Assembly: GCA_002337055.1 (NCBI GenBank)
Contig: DDFG01000005.1
Location: forward strand, 75,037-139,036
From: Betaproteobacteria bacterium UBA1934
GTDB taxonomy: Bacteria > Pseudomonadota > Gammaproteobacteria > Burkholderiales > Rhodocyclaceae
Reading direction: 5' to 3'
DNA length: 64,000 bases
Part shown: positions 26,985 through 35,882 of the stretch, piece by piece
Layout: each line of letters starts with the position of its first letter
Numbering within the stretch: the first letter of the stretch is position 1
The notes under the pieces: model-generated
Database searches by the model: none
Told to the model about the DNA's origin: nothing
What the model saw: the letters and a program-made list of their open reading frames with translations, nothing else
Made by a program: the position numbers and the translations under genes

Positions 26985-27336
26985 AGCTGACCAGACGACG
27001 CAGATCGTGACCGGGATCGGCCGGGTCCTTGACGCGGATTTCGACTCGCCGGAACAACGGGTTGGGCGTGCCACTGACCTCTTCTTCCCACGCCAGTTCG
27101 ATTCCGCCCTGCTGCTCGCTGCCGGAGGCCGTGCCGACCGGCGGCCACACCCGGTTGATGCGATGCTGCGCCAACCGGTTTTCCGCCACCCAGCCCGCCA
27201 GCAGGCTGAGTTTGACCTGACCGGCGCTCTGCACCGACAAACCGATCGCGCGGGTCGCCGCCATCAGGGCGACGGCCAGCACCGCCAGCGCCACCAGGAT
27301 TTCGAGCAGCGTAAAACCCCGCTCAGCGCCGCGCAT
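26965..27336 (-). CDS. gspI: Type II secretion system minor pseudopilin I
   Basis: A 123-residue minor pseudopilin. ERGFTLLEILVALAVLAVAL gives the cleavage site after Gly7 and Glu5 of the mature form. A short globular domain follows, with LLAGWVAENRLAQHRI and GGIELAWEEEV, the conserved GspI strands. It forms the tip complex with GspJ and GspK. The ATG at 27336 lies within the last bases of gspH (14-base overlap), and its 3' end overlaps gspJ by 20 bases. Confidence 0.93.
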   Translation of the reverse strand: MRGAERGFTLLEILVALAVLAVALMAATRAIGLSVQSAGQVKLSLLAGWVAENRLAQHRINRVWPPVGTASGSEQQGGIELAWEEEVSGTPNPLFRRVEIRVKDPADPGHDLRRLVSYVALQK

Positions 27337-27796
27337 CGCCGCCGCCTCCCCGCGGGACGCCAAGTTGAAAGCGGTTCAGGCCCTCGCTGACGACCTCGAT
27401 CTCCCGCCCATCACCGACCAGTGTGATCGCCATCGGCCCGCCAACGCCGCGCCCGGCCAGACGCAGGCCGCGAGGTGTCTCGGCGCCCTCGCTGACAATC
27501 CGCGCCACCCGCACGCCTGCCGGCAAGACACGCGCGGTTGCCAGACCATCGTCAGGTACCCGCTGGAGCACATAGCCATCGGCGGTGGGTCGCCAGTCGT
27601 AATCTGTTGCCGTGGCGCGCGCCTTGACGCCGGTTTCCTGGAGCAGCCAGGCGAGGCGTTCCGCCTCCTGTTGCAGCACATCGGCTCGCGCCATCGAGAG
27701 CGTCGTGCTGAGCACGCCGGCCAGCAAACCGATGATCAGCATGACCACCAGCAGTTCGACCAGCGTGAAACCCCGCGATCTCCTTACAGCGCCCAT
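27323..27796 (-). CDS. gspH: Type II secretion system minor pseudopilin H
   Basis: A 157-residue pseudopilin. RSRGFTLVELLVVMLIIGLL is the type IV leader with cleavage after Gly9 and Glu5 of the mature protein. LQQEAERLAWLLQETGVKARA follows as the helix running into the GspH globular domain (TADGYVLQR, GVRVARI, GRGVGGPMAITLVGDGREI). Its start lies 13 bases inside the end of gspG. Second gene of the gspG-N operon. Confidence 0.92.
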   Translation of the reverse strand: MGAVRRSRGFTLVELLVVMLIIGLLAGVLSTTLSMARADVLQQEAERLAWLLQETGVKARATATDYDWRPTADGYVLQRVPDDGLATARVLPAGVRVARIVSEGAETPRGLRLAGRGVGGPMAITLVGDGREIEVVSEGLNRFQLGVPRGGGGDARR

Positions 27797-28230
27797 GAAC
27801 CGATATCGGCGTCGATACCCTCGCCACCCGGCTTGCCATCCGCCCCGTAGCTGAATACGTCGATTTCGCCGTGAACGCCCGGATTCAGGTACTGGTAGAG
27901 ATTGCCCCAGGGGTCTTTCGGCAAGCGTTCGACGTAGCCACCAGCCTTCCAGTTGGACGGCAGAGGCTCGCTGGTGGGCTTGCTGACCAGCGCCTGCAAA
28001 CCCTGGTCGGCGCTGGGATAACGGGTGTTATCAAGTCGGTAGAGTTTGAGCGCCTGCATCAGCGTGGCGATATCCTGCCGCGCCGCGACCACGCGGGCCT
28101 CGTCCGGGCGCGACATGATCTTGGGCACCAGCAGGGCCGCCAGCACACCGATGATGACCACGACCACCATGATTTCGATCAGGGTAAAACCGGCCTGGCG
28201 GGACGAGGAGACAGTGGAAGATTTGAGCAT
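27784..28230 (-). CDS. gspG: Type II secretion system major pseudopilin G
   Basis: A 148-residue major pseudopilin that polymerises into the piston-like pseudopilus. QAGFTLIEIMVVVVIIGVLA holds the leader (cleaved after Gly14) and Glu5. The family signature continues with MSRPDEARVVAARQDIATLM, YRLDNTRYPSADQGLQALV, WKAGGYVERLPKDPWGNLYQ and the C-terminal calcium-site segment VFSYGADGKPGGEGIDADIG. The open frame to 28641 crosses gspC and is not coding. This is the first gene of gspGHIJKLMN; a TAGAAT-containing dyad lies 44 bases upstream. Confidence 0.96.
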   Translation of the reverse strand: MLKSSTVSSSRQAGFTLIEIMVVVVIIGVLAALLVPKIMSRPDEARVVAARQDIATLMQALKLYRLDNTRYPSADQGLQALVSKPTSEPLPSNWKAGGYVERLPKDPWGNLYQYLNPGVHGEIDVFSYGADGKPGGEGIDADIGSWAL

Positions 28231-28273
28231 GGCGAAAGGGGCGGACGCACCGCATGGGTTGGCTGAGTTGGCG

Positions 28274-28284
28274 GCTATTCTAGC
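28274..28284 (-). promoter_or_regulatory. Dyad/-10 element upstream of gspG, shared with gspD
   Basis: The 11-mer GCTATTCTAGC (GCTA, three bases, TAGC). On the minus strand it contains TAGAAT (28277-28282), a good -10 for gspG, whose ATG is about 45 bases downstream. The same 11-mer occurs upstream of gspD at 33641-33651. Confidence 0.45.
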
Positions 28285-28298
28285 GCAGCGCGCCAGCC

Positions 28299-28304
28299 TA
28301 TAAT
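28299..28304 (+). promoter_or_regulatory. -10 element for gspC
   Basis: A perfect TATAAT 26 bases before the gspC ATG, on the opposite side of the divergent gspG/gspC region. No matching -35 hexamer at the right distance. Confidence 0.4.
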
Positions 28305-28330
28305 GCCTCGACTTTGTTTCCGGAAATGTC

Positions 28331-28816
28331 ATGCCGATCATACGCCTGCCACGCCGTCTGTCTCTTGCCCCTCTGGCGCTGCCCGCACTGAATAGCCTGT
28401 TGGCATTGGCAGCGGGACTGTGCCTGGCGTATTGGGCCTGGCAGGCCTGGGCTTCCGCGCAGGCGGCGGGAACACCTTCCGTCGGGCTGCCGACGCCAGT
28501 CGTCGCCACCGTCTCGGTCGCTCCCGCCGTCGCCGCCCACTTCTTTTCGCCGGCAACCGGCGAGGCCGCCAAGGCGCGCGGCGATTTCCGACTGGTGGGC
28601 ACCTTTGCCGGCGCTCGGGGTCGCCCCGGCGTCGCCATCATCGTCGGTAGCGACGGCCGCCCCGCATCCTTCCCGAAAGGGGCCGAAATCGCGCCTGGGG
28701 TAGTTTTGCAGGAAATTGCAGCCGATCACGTCCTGCTTGGCCGCGATGGCGTCAGCGAAAAACTCGAACTGCCGGCCAAGTCCAGCGCCAACCTGATCGT
28801 GCCCGTACCTCGCTAG
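28331..28816 (+). CDS. gspC: Type II secretion system protein C (short form)
   Basis: A 161-residue inner-membrane protein, transcribed opposite to every other gsp gene and lying between gspF and gspG. It has a cytoplasmic Arg-rich N-tail, one transmembrane helix (about 19-38), a proline/valine linker and a homology-region domain (FRLVGTFAGARGRPGVAIIVGSDGRPASFPKGAEIAPGVVLQEIAADHVLL) that contacts the secretin. The C-terminal PDZ or coiled coil found in longer GspC proteins is absent. The 3' end overlaps the convergent gspF stop by four bases. The inverted placement between F and G resembles what I recall for Burkholderia type II clusters. Confidence 0.85.
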   Translation: MPIIRLPRRLSLAPLALPALNSLLALAAGLCLAYWAWQAWASAQAAGTPSVGLPTPVVATVSVAPAVAAHFFSPATGEAAKARGDFRLVGTFAGARGRPGVAIIVGSDGRPASFPKGAEIAPGVVLQEIAADHVLLGRDGVSEKLELPAKSSANLIVPVPR

Positions 28817-30039
28817 TGTTTGGTCAATAGCTGGTTGATGTCGATGATGGGCAACAGGATGGCCAACACGACGACCATCACCACGCCACCCATGACGACA
28901 ATCAGCGCCGGTTCCAGCAATCCGGTCAGCACCGCGATGCGGTTCTGCAATTCCTTTTCCTGTTGCCGGGCGGCACGTTCGAGCATGTACCCGAGGCGTC
29001 CGCTCGCCTCGCCGCTGGCGATCAGATGCACCAGGATGGGCGGAAAGCGCTTGCTACGGGCCAGCGCCCGCGACAAATTCATGCCTTCGCGTACGCGCTG
29101 GGCTGTCTCGTCGAGGGCCTGCCGCAGGGCCAGATTGCCGAGCACTGCGCTGCCCGCGCGCAGCGCAGTGAGCATGGGAATGCCACTGCCGATCAGTATA
29201 GCCAGCGTATTGGACAGTCGGATGGAGTCGACGCCGGAAAGCAGATAGCCGAAGCCGGGCAATCCCAGCAGCCAGGTGTGCAGACGCAGCCGCCTGCGCT
29301 CGTCCCTGAGCGCCGCTTTGCCGGCGAAGATCAAAGCCGCCAGCACTCCGGCCATGATCCACCAGCCATGCCGCACGATGTCGCTGACTGCGACCAGCAT
29401 GCGGGTCAGCAAGGGGAGGGTCTGCTTGCTCTGCTCGAAGACCTGCACCACCTGCGGCACGACATAGGCGACCAGCCCGCCGATGACCAGCACGGCGACT
29501 ACGGTGACGATAGCCGGATACAAGAAGGCCAGCAGCGTCTTTTGCCGGAAGGTCTCGACATTTTCGGCATAGGCGGCCAGCCGCTCGATGACCAGCGGCA
29601 ACTCGCCGGAAATCTCGCCCGCGTCGACCAGCGCGCGATACAACGGATCGAAGACCTCGCCGTAACGCTCCATGGCCTTGGCCAGCGATTCGCCCTCCTT
29701 GACGCCCGTGCGGATGCCGGCCAGCACCTCGCGCACCGAGTCTTTTCCGACCTGCTCGATCAGGGCACTCAGGGCCTGCTCGACGGTCAGGCCGGCCGCC
29801 AGCAGGGTCGCCAGTTGCTGGGTGACGATGCCGAGATCGGCCCGCGACACGCGAACCTTTCGCACGCGGCGCTCAGTCGTGCCGGTGGCCGGTTTGTCGC
29901 CCGCCACTTCGTCAAGCTGATCGGGCAACAGGCCGTTGTCGCGCAATTGCGCCCGCGCCTGCTTGGCAGAATCCGCCTCGATCACGCCATTCTGGCGCCT
30001 TCCTTCGGCGTCGAAAGCACGATAGCGGTAGGCCGGCAT
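28813..30039 (-). CDS. gspF: Type II secretion system inner-membrane protein F
   Basis: A 408-residue polytopic membrane protein. MPAYRYRAFDAEGRRQNGVIEADSA is the typical GspF/PilC start. Two T2SSF domains follow (about 70-195 and 273-395): VTQQLATLLAAGLTVEQALSAL and RLSNTLAILIGSGIPMLTAL, each preceding a hydrophobic helix (AFLYPAIVTVVAVLVIGGLVA and ALIVVMGGVVMVVVLAILLPI). It links the ATPase to pseudopilus assembly. The reading frame extends to 30369 but over gspE; ATG 30039 gives the family start. It lies five bases after gspE. Confidence 0.95.
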   Translation of the reverse strand: MPAYRYRAFDAEGRRQNGVIEADSAKQARAQLRDNGLLPDQLDEVAGDKPATGTTERRVRKVRVSRADLGIVTQQLATLLAAGLTVEQALSALIEQVGKDSVREVLAGIRTGVKEGESLAKAMERYGEVFDPLYRALVDAGEISGELPLVIERLAAYAENVETFRQKTLLAFLYPAIVTVVAVLVIGGLVAYVVPQVVQVFEQSKQTLPLLTRMLVAVSDIVRHGWWIMAGVLAALIFAGKAALRDERRRLRLHTWLLGLPGFGYLLSGVDSIRLSNTLAILIGSGIPMLTALRAGSAVLGNLALRQALDETAQRVREGMNLSRALARSKRFPPILVHLIASGEASGRLGYMLERAARQQEKELQNRIAVLTGLLEPALIVVMGGVVMVVVLAILLPIIDINQLLTKH

Positions 30040-30044
30040 GGCGG

Positions 30045-31553
30045 CTAGCCTTCGCGCGTGGCGCGCAGTACTTCTTCGAGCGAGGTGTCGCCCTCGAGCA
30101 CGCGGCGCCAGCCATCCTGACGCAGCGGCAGCAAGCCGCGCCGCTGCGCGAGAGCGCGAATATCGTGCTCGGACGCCGACTGATGGATCATGGCGCGCAG
30201 GTCGCCGTCCATCGTCATCAGTTCGTAGATACCGGAACGTCCGCGATAACCGGTCTGCCGGCAGTGTTCGCAGCCGACGGCGTGATACAGCGTCGTGCCG
30301 GCCGGAACATCGCCGATTTCGGCACATTCGGCGGCGCTGGCGAGGCGTGCCTCGCGGCAGCGCGGACACAGGCAGCGCACCAGGCGTTGCGCCAGCACGC
30401 CGATCAGGCTCGAAGAAAGCAAGTAGGGTTCGACGCCCATGTCGATCAGGCGGGTCACCGCGCTCGGCGCATCGTTGGTGTGCAGCGTGGCGAGCACCAG
30501 ATGCCCGGTCAGACTGGCCTGCACGGCGATCTGAGCGGTTTCGAGATCGCGGATCTCGCCGATCATGACGATATCCGGGTCTTGCCGCAGGATCGAACGC
30601 AAGGCGCGGGCGAAGCTCAAGTCGATTTTTGAATTGACCTGGATCTGGCCGATGCCGTCGAGTTCGTATTCGATCGGGTCCTCGACGGTAATGATGTTGT
30701 TCTTGCCGTTTTTCAGCTGCGACAAGGCAGCGTAGAGCGTCGTCGTCTTGCCCGAGCCGGTCGGGCCAGTGACCAGAAAAATGCCGTGCGGGCTCTTGAT
30801 GGTGTCGCCGACTTCGCCCAGCACGGTGCCCGACATGCCCAAGCGGGCGAGATCGAGACGGCCTGCCTGCTTGTCAAGCAGACGCAGCACCACGCGCTCG
30901 CCAAATCCGGTGGGCAGGGTGGAGACCCGTACATCGACTTGCCGCCCGGCCAGGCGCAGCGAAATGCGGCCGTCCTGCGGCAGGCGTTTCTCGGCGATAT
31001 CGAGGCTGGCCATGATCTTGATGCGGGAGACGATCGCGCCATGCAGCGCGCGATGCGGCTCGACCACGTCGCGCAGGATGCCATCGAGACGAAAGCGCAC
31101 GACGGAGCGGCTCTCGAACGGTTCAAAGTGTATGTCGGAAGCGTTCTCGCGCAGGGCCTCGGTCAGCACCGCATTGATCATGCGGATCACCGGCGCATCG
31201 TCTTCACTTTCCAGCAAATCCTCGACCTGGCGAAAATCTTCGAGCAGGCGGGAAAGATCCATTTCCTGTTCGATCCCACCAGCCAGATGGGCCGCCGACT
31301 GGGTCTGCTGGGCATAGGCCTCGGCCAGCCGGCGCTCGAACTCGGCGGGTTCGACCAGACTGACACCAATCGGCACCGCAAGCACCCGCCTCACTTCCGA
31401 GATGGCCTGGGCCGTCGCATCGCGGCTGGCAATCACTTCGGCCGACAGATCGTCGATATGCGCCACAAGCACACCCTGCGCCTTGGCAAACCCGTAGGGC
31501 AAGGCGCGCAGGGAGCGCTGTTGGACGGGCGCCACACTCTCGGAATGAGTCAT
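30045..31553 (-). CDS. gspE: Type II secretion system ATPase E
   Basis: A 502-residue cytoplasmic secretion ATPase. N-terminal GspE-N1/N2 domains bind GspL. The catalytic domain has Walker A GPTGSGKT (263-270), the Asp box ITVEDPIEYEL, Walker B MIGEIRDLETA and the His box LATLHTNDAPSAV. A tetracysteine zinc site follows, CPRCREA and GCEHCRQTGYRGR, as in most GspE/PilB proteins. QVNSKIDLSFARALRSILRQDPD is strictly conserved. Second gene in the gspDEF group, seven bases from gspD. Confidence 0.97.
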   Translation of the reverse strand: MTHSESVAPVQQRSLRALPYGFAKAQGVLVAHIDDLSAEVIASRDATAQAISEVRRVLAVPIGVSLVEPAEFERRLAEAYAQQTQSAAHLAGGIEQEMDLSRLLEDFRQVEDLLESEDDAPVIRMINAVLTEALRENASDIHFEPFESRSVVRFRLDGILRDVVEPHRALHGAIVSRIKIMASLDIAEKRLPQDGRISLRLAGRQVDVRVSTLPTGFGERVVLRLLDKQAGRLDLARLGMSGTVLGEVGDTIKSPHGIFLVTGPTGSGKTTTLYAALSQLKNGKNNIITVEDPIEYELDGIGQIQVNSKIDLSFARALRSILRQDPDIVMIGEIRDLETAQIAVQASLTGHLVLATLHTNDAPSAVTRLIDMGVEPYLLSSSLIGVLAQRLVRCLCPRCREARLASAAECAEIGDVPAGTTLYHAVGCEHCRQTGYRGRSGIYELMTMDGDLRAMIHQSASEHDIRALAQRRGLLPLRQDGWRRVLEGDTSLEEVLRATREG

Positions 31554-31559
31554 CTCGTG

Positions 31560-33623
31560 TCAGTTCGCCTTTGCGTCGGCAGCCGGCTTGGCCGGTGTTG
31601 GCGACATCTGCAGTTGAGGGCCTTCCATCTCCGGCAGAATCAGATGCCTGCCCGGCACCACTTTCTGCTGTTCGCCAATCACATAGCGGTAACGCTGATC
31701 GGTCATCTCGGCATAGGCTTTGGCGTCACGGAAGATGGCAGGCCGGAGGAAGACCATGAGGTTGGTCTTCGAGCGCTTGCGGGTCTCCGACTTGAACAAC
31801 GAGCCAATCACGGGAATGTCGCCGACCAACGGCACCTTGTCGATACCTTCCGTCACCGAGTCCTGCACCAGCCCCCCCAGCGCGATGATCTGGCCATCAT
31901 CGACCAACACGGTCGATTCGATGGAACGCTTGTTGGTGATGACGCCGGCCGAATTGGTTTTATCCTGAATGCTCGACACTTCCTGAAAAATTTGCAGGCG
32001 AACGGAGCCACCTTCCGAAATCTGCGGCTTGATCTTGAGGGTCAGCCCGACATCTTTGCGCTCGATGGTCTGAAACGGCGTTGCCGTAACGGTCGACCCG
32101 GTTTGCGCGTATTGGCCGGTGATAAAGGGCACGTTCTGGCCGATGACGATCTTGGCCTCCTCGTTATCGAGGGTTAGCAGGTTCGGCGTCGACAAGATGT
32201 TGGCATTGGAGTCCGCCTCCAACACACGCGCCAGCATGCCGAGATTGAGTACGGTTCCCACACCCGGCAGCGTGATCTTGCCCCGCACGACGCCAACATT
32301 AAGCCCGGTCCCCACCGTACCGATGTTGCTGGCGACATCGATGATATTCGCGCCCGTGCCGCGGTCGCCGAAATTGGTGCCACCAATGGCGTTGTTGCCC
32401 GCCGAGTTGATGCCGCTCAGCCCCTGCCATTGAATGCCGAACTCCGCCGCCTTGTCGGCGGTCACTTCGACGATCAGCGCCTCAACGTGCACCTGGGCAC
32501 GCCGCACATCGAGCTTCTCGATGATGGCGCGCAGGTTGTTGTAGACCGCCTCCGGCGCCGTGATGATCAGCGCGTTGGAGGCGGAATCCGCCTGGATCAT
32601 GCCGCCGCCGGATGTGGTAGTCACCACCGACTGCGCGGTCGACGCGGCGGGCGTAGTGGTATTGGCATTGCCTCCACCGGCCGCATTCGACGAAAAGGCG
32701 GCCGTGGTCGAGGCGGGCGCGGTCGCGGCGCCGCTGTCGCCCCCCAGCACATTGCGCAAAGTCTGCGCCACGCGCGTCGCCTCAGCATTTTTCAGGTAGA
32801 CGACGTGGATGTTGCCGGCCACCGAGGTCTCGCGATCCAGGCTTTGCACCAGGCTGCGCACGCGCTCTACATAGCCGGCGTTGTCGGAGCGGACGATCAA
32901 ACTGTTGGTGCGCAGATCGGGCACGATGGTGACGCGCTGCATGCGGTCACCACCGGCGCCTCCGCCGGCCGCGTCGGCGAAAAGCTTGTTCAGGGTCTGC
33001 GCGATGTCGATGACCGAAGCGTAACGAACGGCAATCAGATAGGGCACCGACGCGCCGGGCTGGTCGATCTCGGCAATGATCTTTTCGAGGCGGCGCAGGT
33101 TGTCGCCATAATCCGTGACGACCAGCGCATTGCTGGTCGTACTGGCCACGACGCTGTTGTTGGCGGTGACCAGCGGACGGATCATCGGCAGCACCAGATT
33201 GGCGGTTTCATACTTGAGCACGAAGACTTGCGTCAGCACACGGTCGCCGCGCGCCCGGCCCTTGCCGATCAGAGCACCGCCCTGTAGCTTCGCCTCCGCT
33301 TCCGGCACGATCTTGGTGACCCCGTCCGCTTCAACAGCCGTGAAGCCTTGCAGCCGCAGCGCCGAAAGCAGCACGTCGTAAGCCACCGAACTGGGCACCG
33401 GACTGGCGGACACCAGATTGATCGTCCCCTTGACGCGCGGGTCGATCAGAAAATTCCGGCCAGTGATTTGCCCCACCGCCTTGACCACGCCCTCGATGTC
33501 GGCGTTGGCGAAATTCAGGGTCACCTTCTCTTCACCGACCGCCGGCCAAGACAAGGCAAGCACTGCCGCCGCCGTTCCCATCCGTATCCATTGCTTCAGC
33601 ATCATGGTGTTCCGCTCTTTCAC
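31560..33623 (-). CDS. gspD: Type II secretion system outer-membrane secretin D
   Basis: A 687-residue secretin. A signal peptide (to about residue 30) precedes the N0 domain (VTLNFANADIEGVVKAVGQ), N1-N3 repeats (IDPRVKGTINLVSASPV, VLKYETANLVLPMIRPL, IAVRYASVIDIAQTLNKL) and the secretin domain with VEALIVEVTADKAAEFGIQW and VPLVGDIPVIGSLFKSET. A Gly/Ala/Ser/Thr-rich insert in N3 (about residues 295-345) is normal for the family. The C-terminal S-domain is short, ending in a Pro/Ala/Lys tail, so a pilotin-dependent mechanism is uncertain. ATG 33605 (MMLKQWIRMG) is an alternative start. A dyad with TAGAAT lies just upstream. Confidence 0.96.
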   Translation of the reverse strand: MKERNTMMLKQWIRMGTAAAVLALSWPAVGEEKVTLNFANADIEGVVKAVGQITGRNFLIDPRVKGTINLVSASPVPSSVAYDVLLSALRLQGFTAVEADGVTKIVPEAEAKLQGGALIGKGRARGDRVLTQVFVLKYETANLVLPMIRPLVTANNSVVASTTSNALVVTDYGDNLRRLEKIIAEIDQPGASVPYLIAVRYASVIDIAQTLNKLFADAAGGGAGGDRMQRVTIVPDLRTNSLIVRSDNAGYVERVRSLVQSLDRETSVAGNIHVVYLKNAEATRVAQTLRNVLGGDSGAATAPASTTAAFSSNAAGGGNANTTTPAASTAQSVVTTTSGGGMIQADSASNALIITAPEAVYNNLRAIIEKLDVRRAQVHVEALIVEVTADKAAEFGIQWQGLSGINSAGNNAIGGTNFGDRGTGANIIDVASNIGTVGTGLNVGVVRGKITLPGVGTVLNLGMLARVLEADSNANILSTPNLLTLDNEEAKIVIGQNVPFITGQYAQTGSTVTATPFQTIERKDVGLTLKIKPQISEGGSVRLQIFQEVSSIQDKTNSAGVITNKRSIESTVLVDDGQIIALGGLVQDSVTEGIDKVPLVGDIPVIGSLFKSETRKRSKTNLMVFLRPAIFRDAKAYAEMTDQRYRYVIGEQQKVVPGRHLILPEMEGPQLQMSPTPAKPAADAKAN

Positions 33624-33640
33624 CCGTATCGGGCACGAGC

Positions 33641-33651
33641 GCTATTCTAGC
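33641..33651 (-). promoter_or_regulatory. Dyad/-10 element upstream of gspD, identical to the gspG element
   Basis: A second GCTATTCTAGC. On the minus strand it gives TAGAAT at 33644-33649, about 20 bases before the gspD ATG. The shared exact 11-mer suggests the two gsp transcripts share promoter architecture or a regulator. Confidence 0.45.
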
Positions 33652-33686
33652 CGGAGCCTCAGGCACTGAGTTTGAAGATTTGTTTC

Positions 33687-33718
33687 CTACAAAAGAAAAG
33701 ACCGGCCGAAGCCGGTCT
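33687..33718 (-). terminator. Terminator of the Ig-like lipoprotein gene
   Basis: A perfect 8-bp stem AGACCGGC/GCCGGTCT with a four-base TTCG-type loop, followed on the minus strand by TTTCTTTTGT. It lies 24 bases after the stop at 33742 and separates the lipoprotein transcript from gspD. Confidence 0.88.
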
Positions 33719-33741
33719 GGGGTCGATTCGACTGACTCGCG

Positions 33742-35796
33742 CTAGGGCGTGAAAGACAGCGAGAAGAGCGTGCCGTTACCCTTGGGTGTCGTGGCACTAA
33801 GAGTGACTGCGAAAGCGCTGGCCGCCGGCCCCACCGGTGGCGAAGCCGCGCAGGTCGTGCCCGACACCGCATATGTCACCTTGACGGCATGCGTGGTCCC
33901 CCCCGGATAAGTGGAATCCGGCACCGTGACGTTCACGATGCTTGCGGACACTCCATCAGGCACCGAAGCGACTGCAATCGTGGTACCGGCCGGCATCGGG
34001 TTCTTGTTATCGTCAAAGAGCCAGAAAGTGGCCGTACCTTGGCATGCCCCACCCATGCTATAAGTGGTGCTCGGTGTGTAACCCGAAACAGGACGGGCAT
34101 TGTTCGCATTGGCATGCGAACCCGACATTACGATCACCTGGCTCTGCCGCACATGTGCCTGCCCCCAGATGCCATCGCAGGTACCCGCTTGAGTGGGTGC
34201 GGAGGGCGAAGTGGCGATGCCGGCAGCACATGCCAAGGCATTGCCAGCGTTGTACTGCACCACTTGTTCACCGACATCGTAGGCGCCGTTTTCGTTGGCA
34301 TCCACATACACGTTGCCAAGATCGTTAAAAGCCTCTCCCGACTGATAGACGTTGTCGCCATTCAAATCGACAAAGCTCTCTTCACCCAACGTATAGGCAG
34401 TCACGAGTACCCGACCCGCCGAAACCGCAACCGCAGAGGGCTCGGCAACGCCGCGCGGGCGCGGGTTGGCGCTGGTGAATGTCACAGAGCATTGTCCGGC
34501 AGTGGTCGTACAGGACGACTGAATCTGCCCCCCGCTTGAGATGAAATTGATGCCCGTACCATCCGGCACGCGGTTGCCCATGCGATCCGAAGCAATGGCC
34601 GTCACCGAAGTGGTCACGCCGTCGTAATTCAAGCCTTCGATGGCGTGCGTTGCGGCGCTCAGAGAGAAGCGATCCTGAGCGGGCCGGCCGGTCGAGATGG
34701 TCAATTGCGTAGACTGCGAGGTATAGGTATTGCCGCTGGCCGTGACGGTGGCCTTCACCCACACCGGCGTCGGGTTGGTACCCGCTTGCACCGACACTTG
34801 CACCACACCGGAAGCGTTGGTCTGCTTGGTGATGGCGACTGCGGAATTGTCTAGCAGAATGCCACCGGAGCGCGTGGTCAGATCCAGCAACACATTGGTG
34901 TTCGGCATCGGCTGATTGTTCTGATCGACCACCTTGAAGGTGACGATGGAGTTTTCCTGCATGCCGGCTGCGCCCGTACCCTTGAGTACGATGGTCGCCG
35001 GGGTCGCCGAAACAAACTGGACGCTCGCCACGCCTGGCGGCTGAACGACGATCTGCCCTGTGCGCGTCACCGTCGTACCCACCGTCACCGTGGCGGTAAC
35101 GGTATCGGCCGATCCGCAGCCGTTATCCTGATAAGTGGCCGTGGCCAACCCATTCACCGTCTGCACCGTCGCGGGCAGGGTTGCCTTGCCCTGAACCGAA
35201 CACAGCGACGAAAAGCCAACCGTCATCGGCGTCGTCGCGGGTGAGCCGGCAATATTCACGGTGACCTGCACACTGGTTGTCCCGTAGGGTGATAGCGGGG
35301 ATTGCCCGATCACCATCTGCGACAAGGTGACGTCGGGAGCGCCAACCTGGAAGTTGGCTGTCCCCGTAACCGACACAGTATTGACCGTGGCCGTAGCGGT
35401 GATAGTGCCGGCACCGGAAGCGGTCAGCGAGGCCGAATTCACGATAATGGACGCCACGCCGTTGGCGTCGGTCAGCGCCGTGCCTCCCGTCGGTGTCATC
35501 GTCAACAGATCGGACGAAGAAATGGTGAAAGTCACCAGCGCATTGGCAACCGCCAGGTTTTGCGCATTGACCAACTTGCCCGAGACCTTGACCGGCGAAC
35601 CGTAGGCAACGCTGTTCGTTGTCGTGCCATCCGACACCTTGGCCATGGTGACCGTCAGCGTCGTTTTCCCGCCCGTCGAGCCGCCCGTTCCACTACCTGC
35701 GCTCGTGCCGCCGCCTCCACCGCCGCATCCGGCCAGAGCCAGCATCGCGCAGGAGAACAGAAGCGTGGCTGCTTTTCGCAAATCAATCATTGCCAT
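33742..35796 (-). CDS. Large Ig-like (Big_1) repeat lipoprotein
   Basis: A 684-residue surface or periplasmic lipoprotein: signal ending in LALAGC and a Gly/Ser spacer (residues about 25-45). The rest is a string of bacterial Ig-like Big_1 domains of 90-100 residues, recognisable by VSGKLVNAQNLAVANALVTF, TDANGVASIIVNS, VVDQNNQPMPNTNVLL and NASGVVQVSVQAGTNP. A later segment, VDLNGDNVYQSGE and VDANENGAYDVGE (about 483-510), has two calcium-loop motifs. Such proteins often act in adhesion, and this one sits next to gspD, so it may be an exported partner of the type II machine. The frame opens at 35874; ATG 35796 with GGAAG gives the lipoprotein signal. Confidence 0.85.
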   Translation of the reverse strand: MAMIDLRKAATLLFSCAMLALAGCGGGGGGTSAGSGTGGSTGGKTTLTVTMAKVSDGTTTNSVAYGSPVKVSGKLVNAQNLAVANALVTFTISSSDLLTMTPTGGTALTDANGVASIIVNSASLTASGAGTITATATVNTVSVTGTANFQVGAPDVTLSQMVIGQSPLSPYGTTSVQVTVNIAGSPATTPMTVGFSSLCSVQGKATLPATVQTVNGLATATYQDNGCGSADTVTATVTVGTTVTRTGQIVVQPPGVASVQFVSATPATIVLKGTGAAGMQENSIVTFKVVDQNNQPMPNTNVLLDLTTRSGGILLDNSAVAITKQTNASGVVQVSVQAGTNPTPVWVKATVTASGNTYTSQSTQLTISTGRPAQDRFSLSAATHAIEGLNYDGVTTSVTAIASDRMGNRVPDGTGINFISSGGQIQSSCTTTAGQCSVTFTSANPRPRGVAEPSAVAVSAGRVLVTAYTLGEESFVDLNGDNVYQSGEAFNDLGNVYVDANENGAYDVGEQVVQYNAGNALACAAGIATSPSAPTQAGTCDGIWGQAHVRQSQVIVMSGSHANANNARPVSGYTPSTTYSMGGACQGTATFWLFDDNKNPMPAGTTIAVASVPDGVSASIVNVTVPDSTYPGGTTHAVKVTYAVSGTTCAASPPVGPAASAFAVTLSATTPKGNGTLFSLSFTP

Positions 35797-35882
35797 GTTC
35801 GTCTTCCAAGAAAGTTTTTCGGGCGGGTCAACCCGGAACGGAATCACTCCGAACGGGGGCAAGAACCCGGACATGCTCCACG

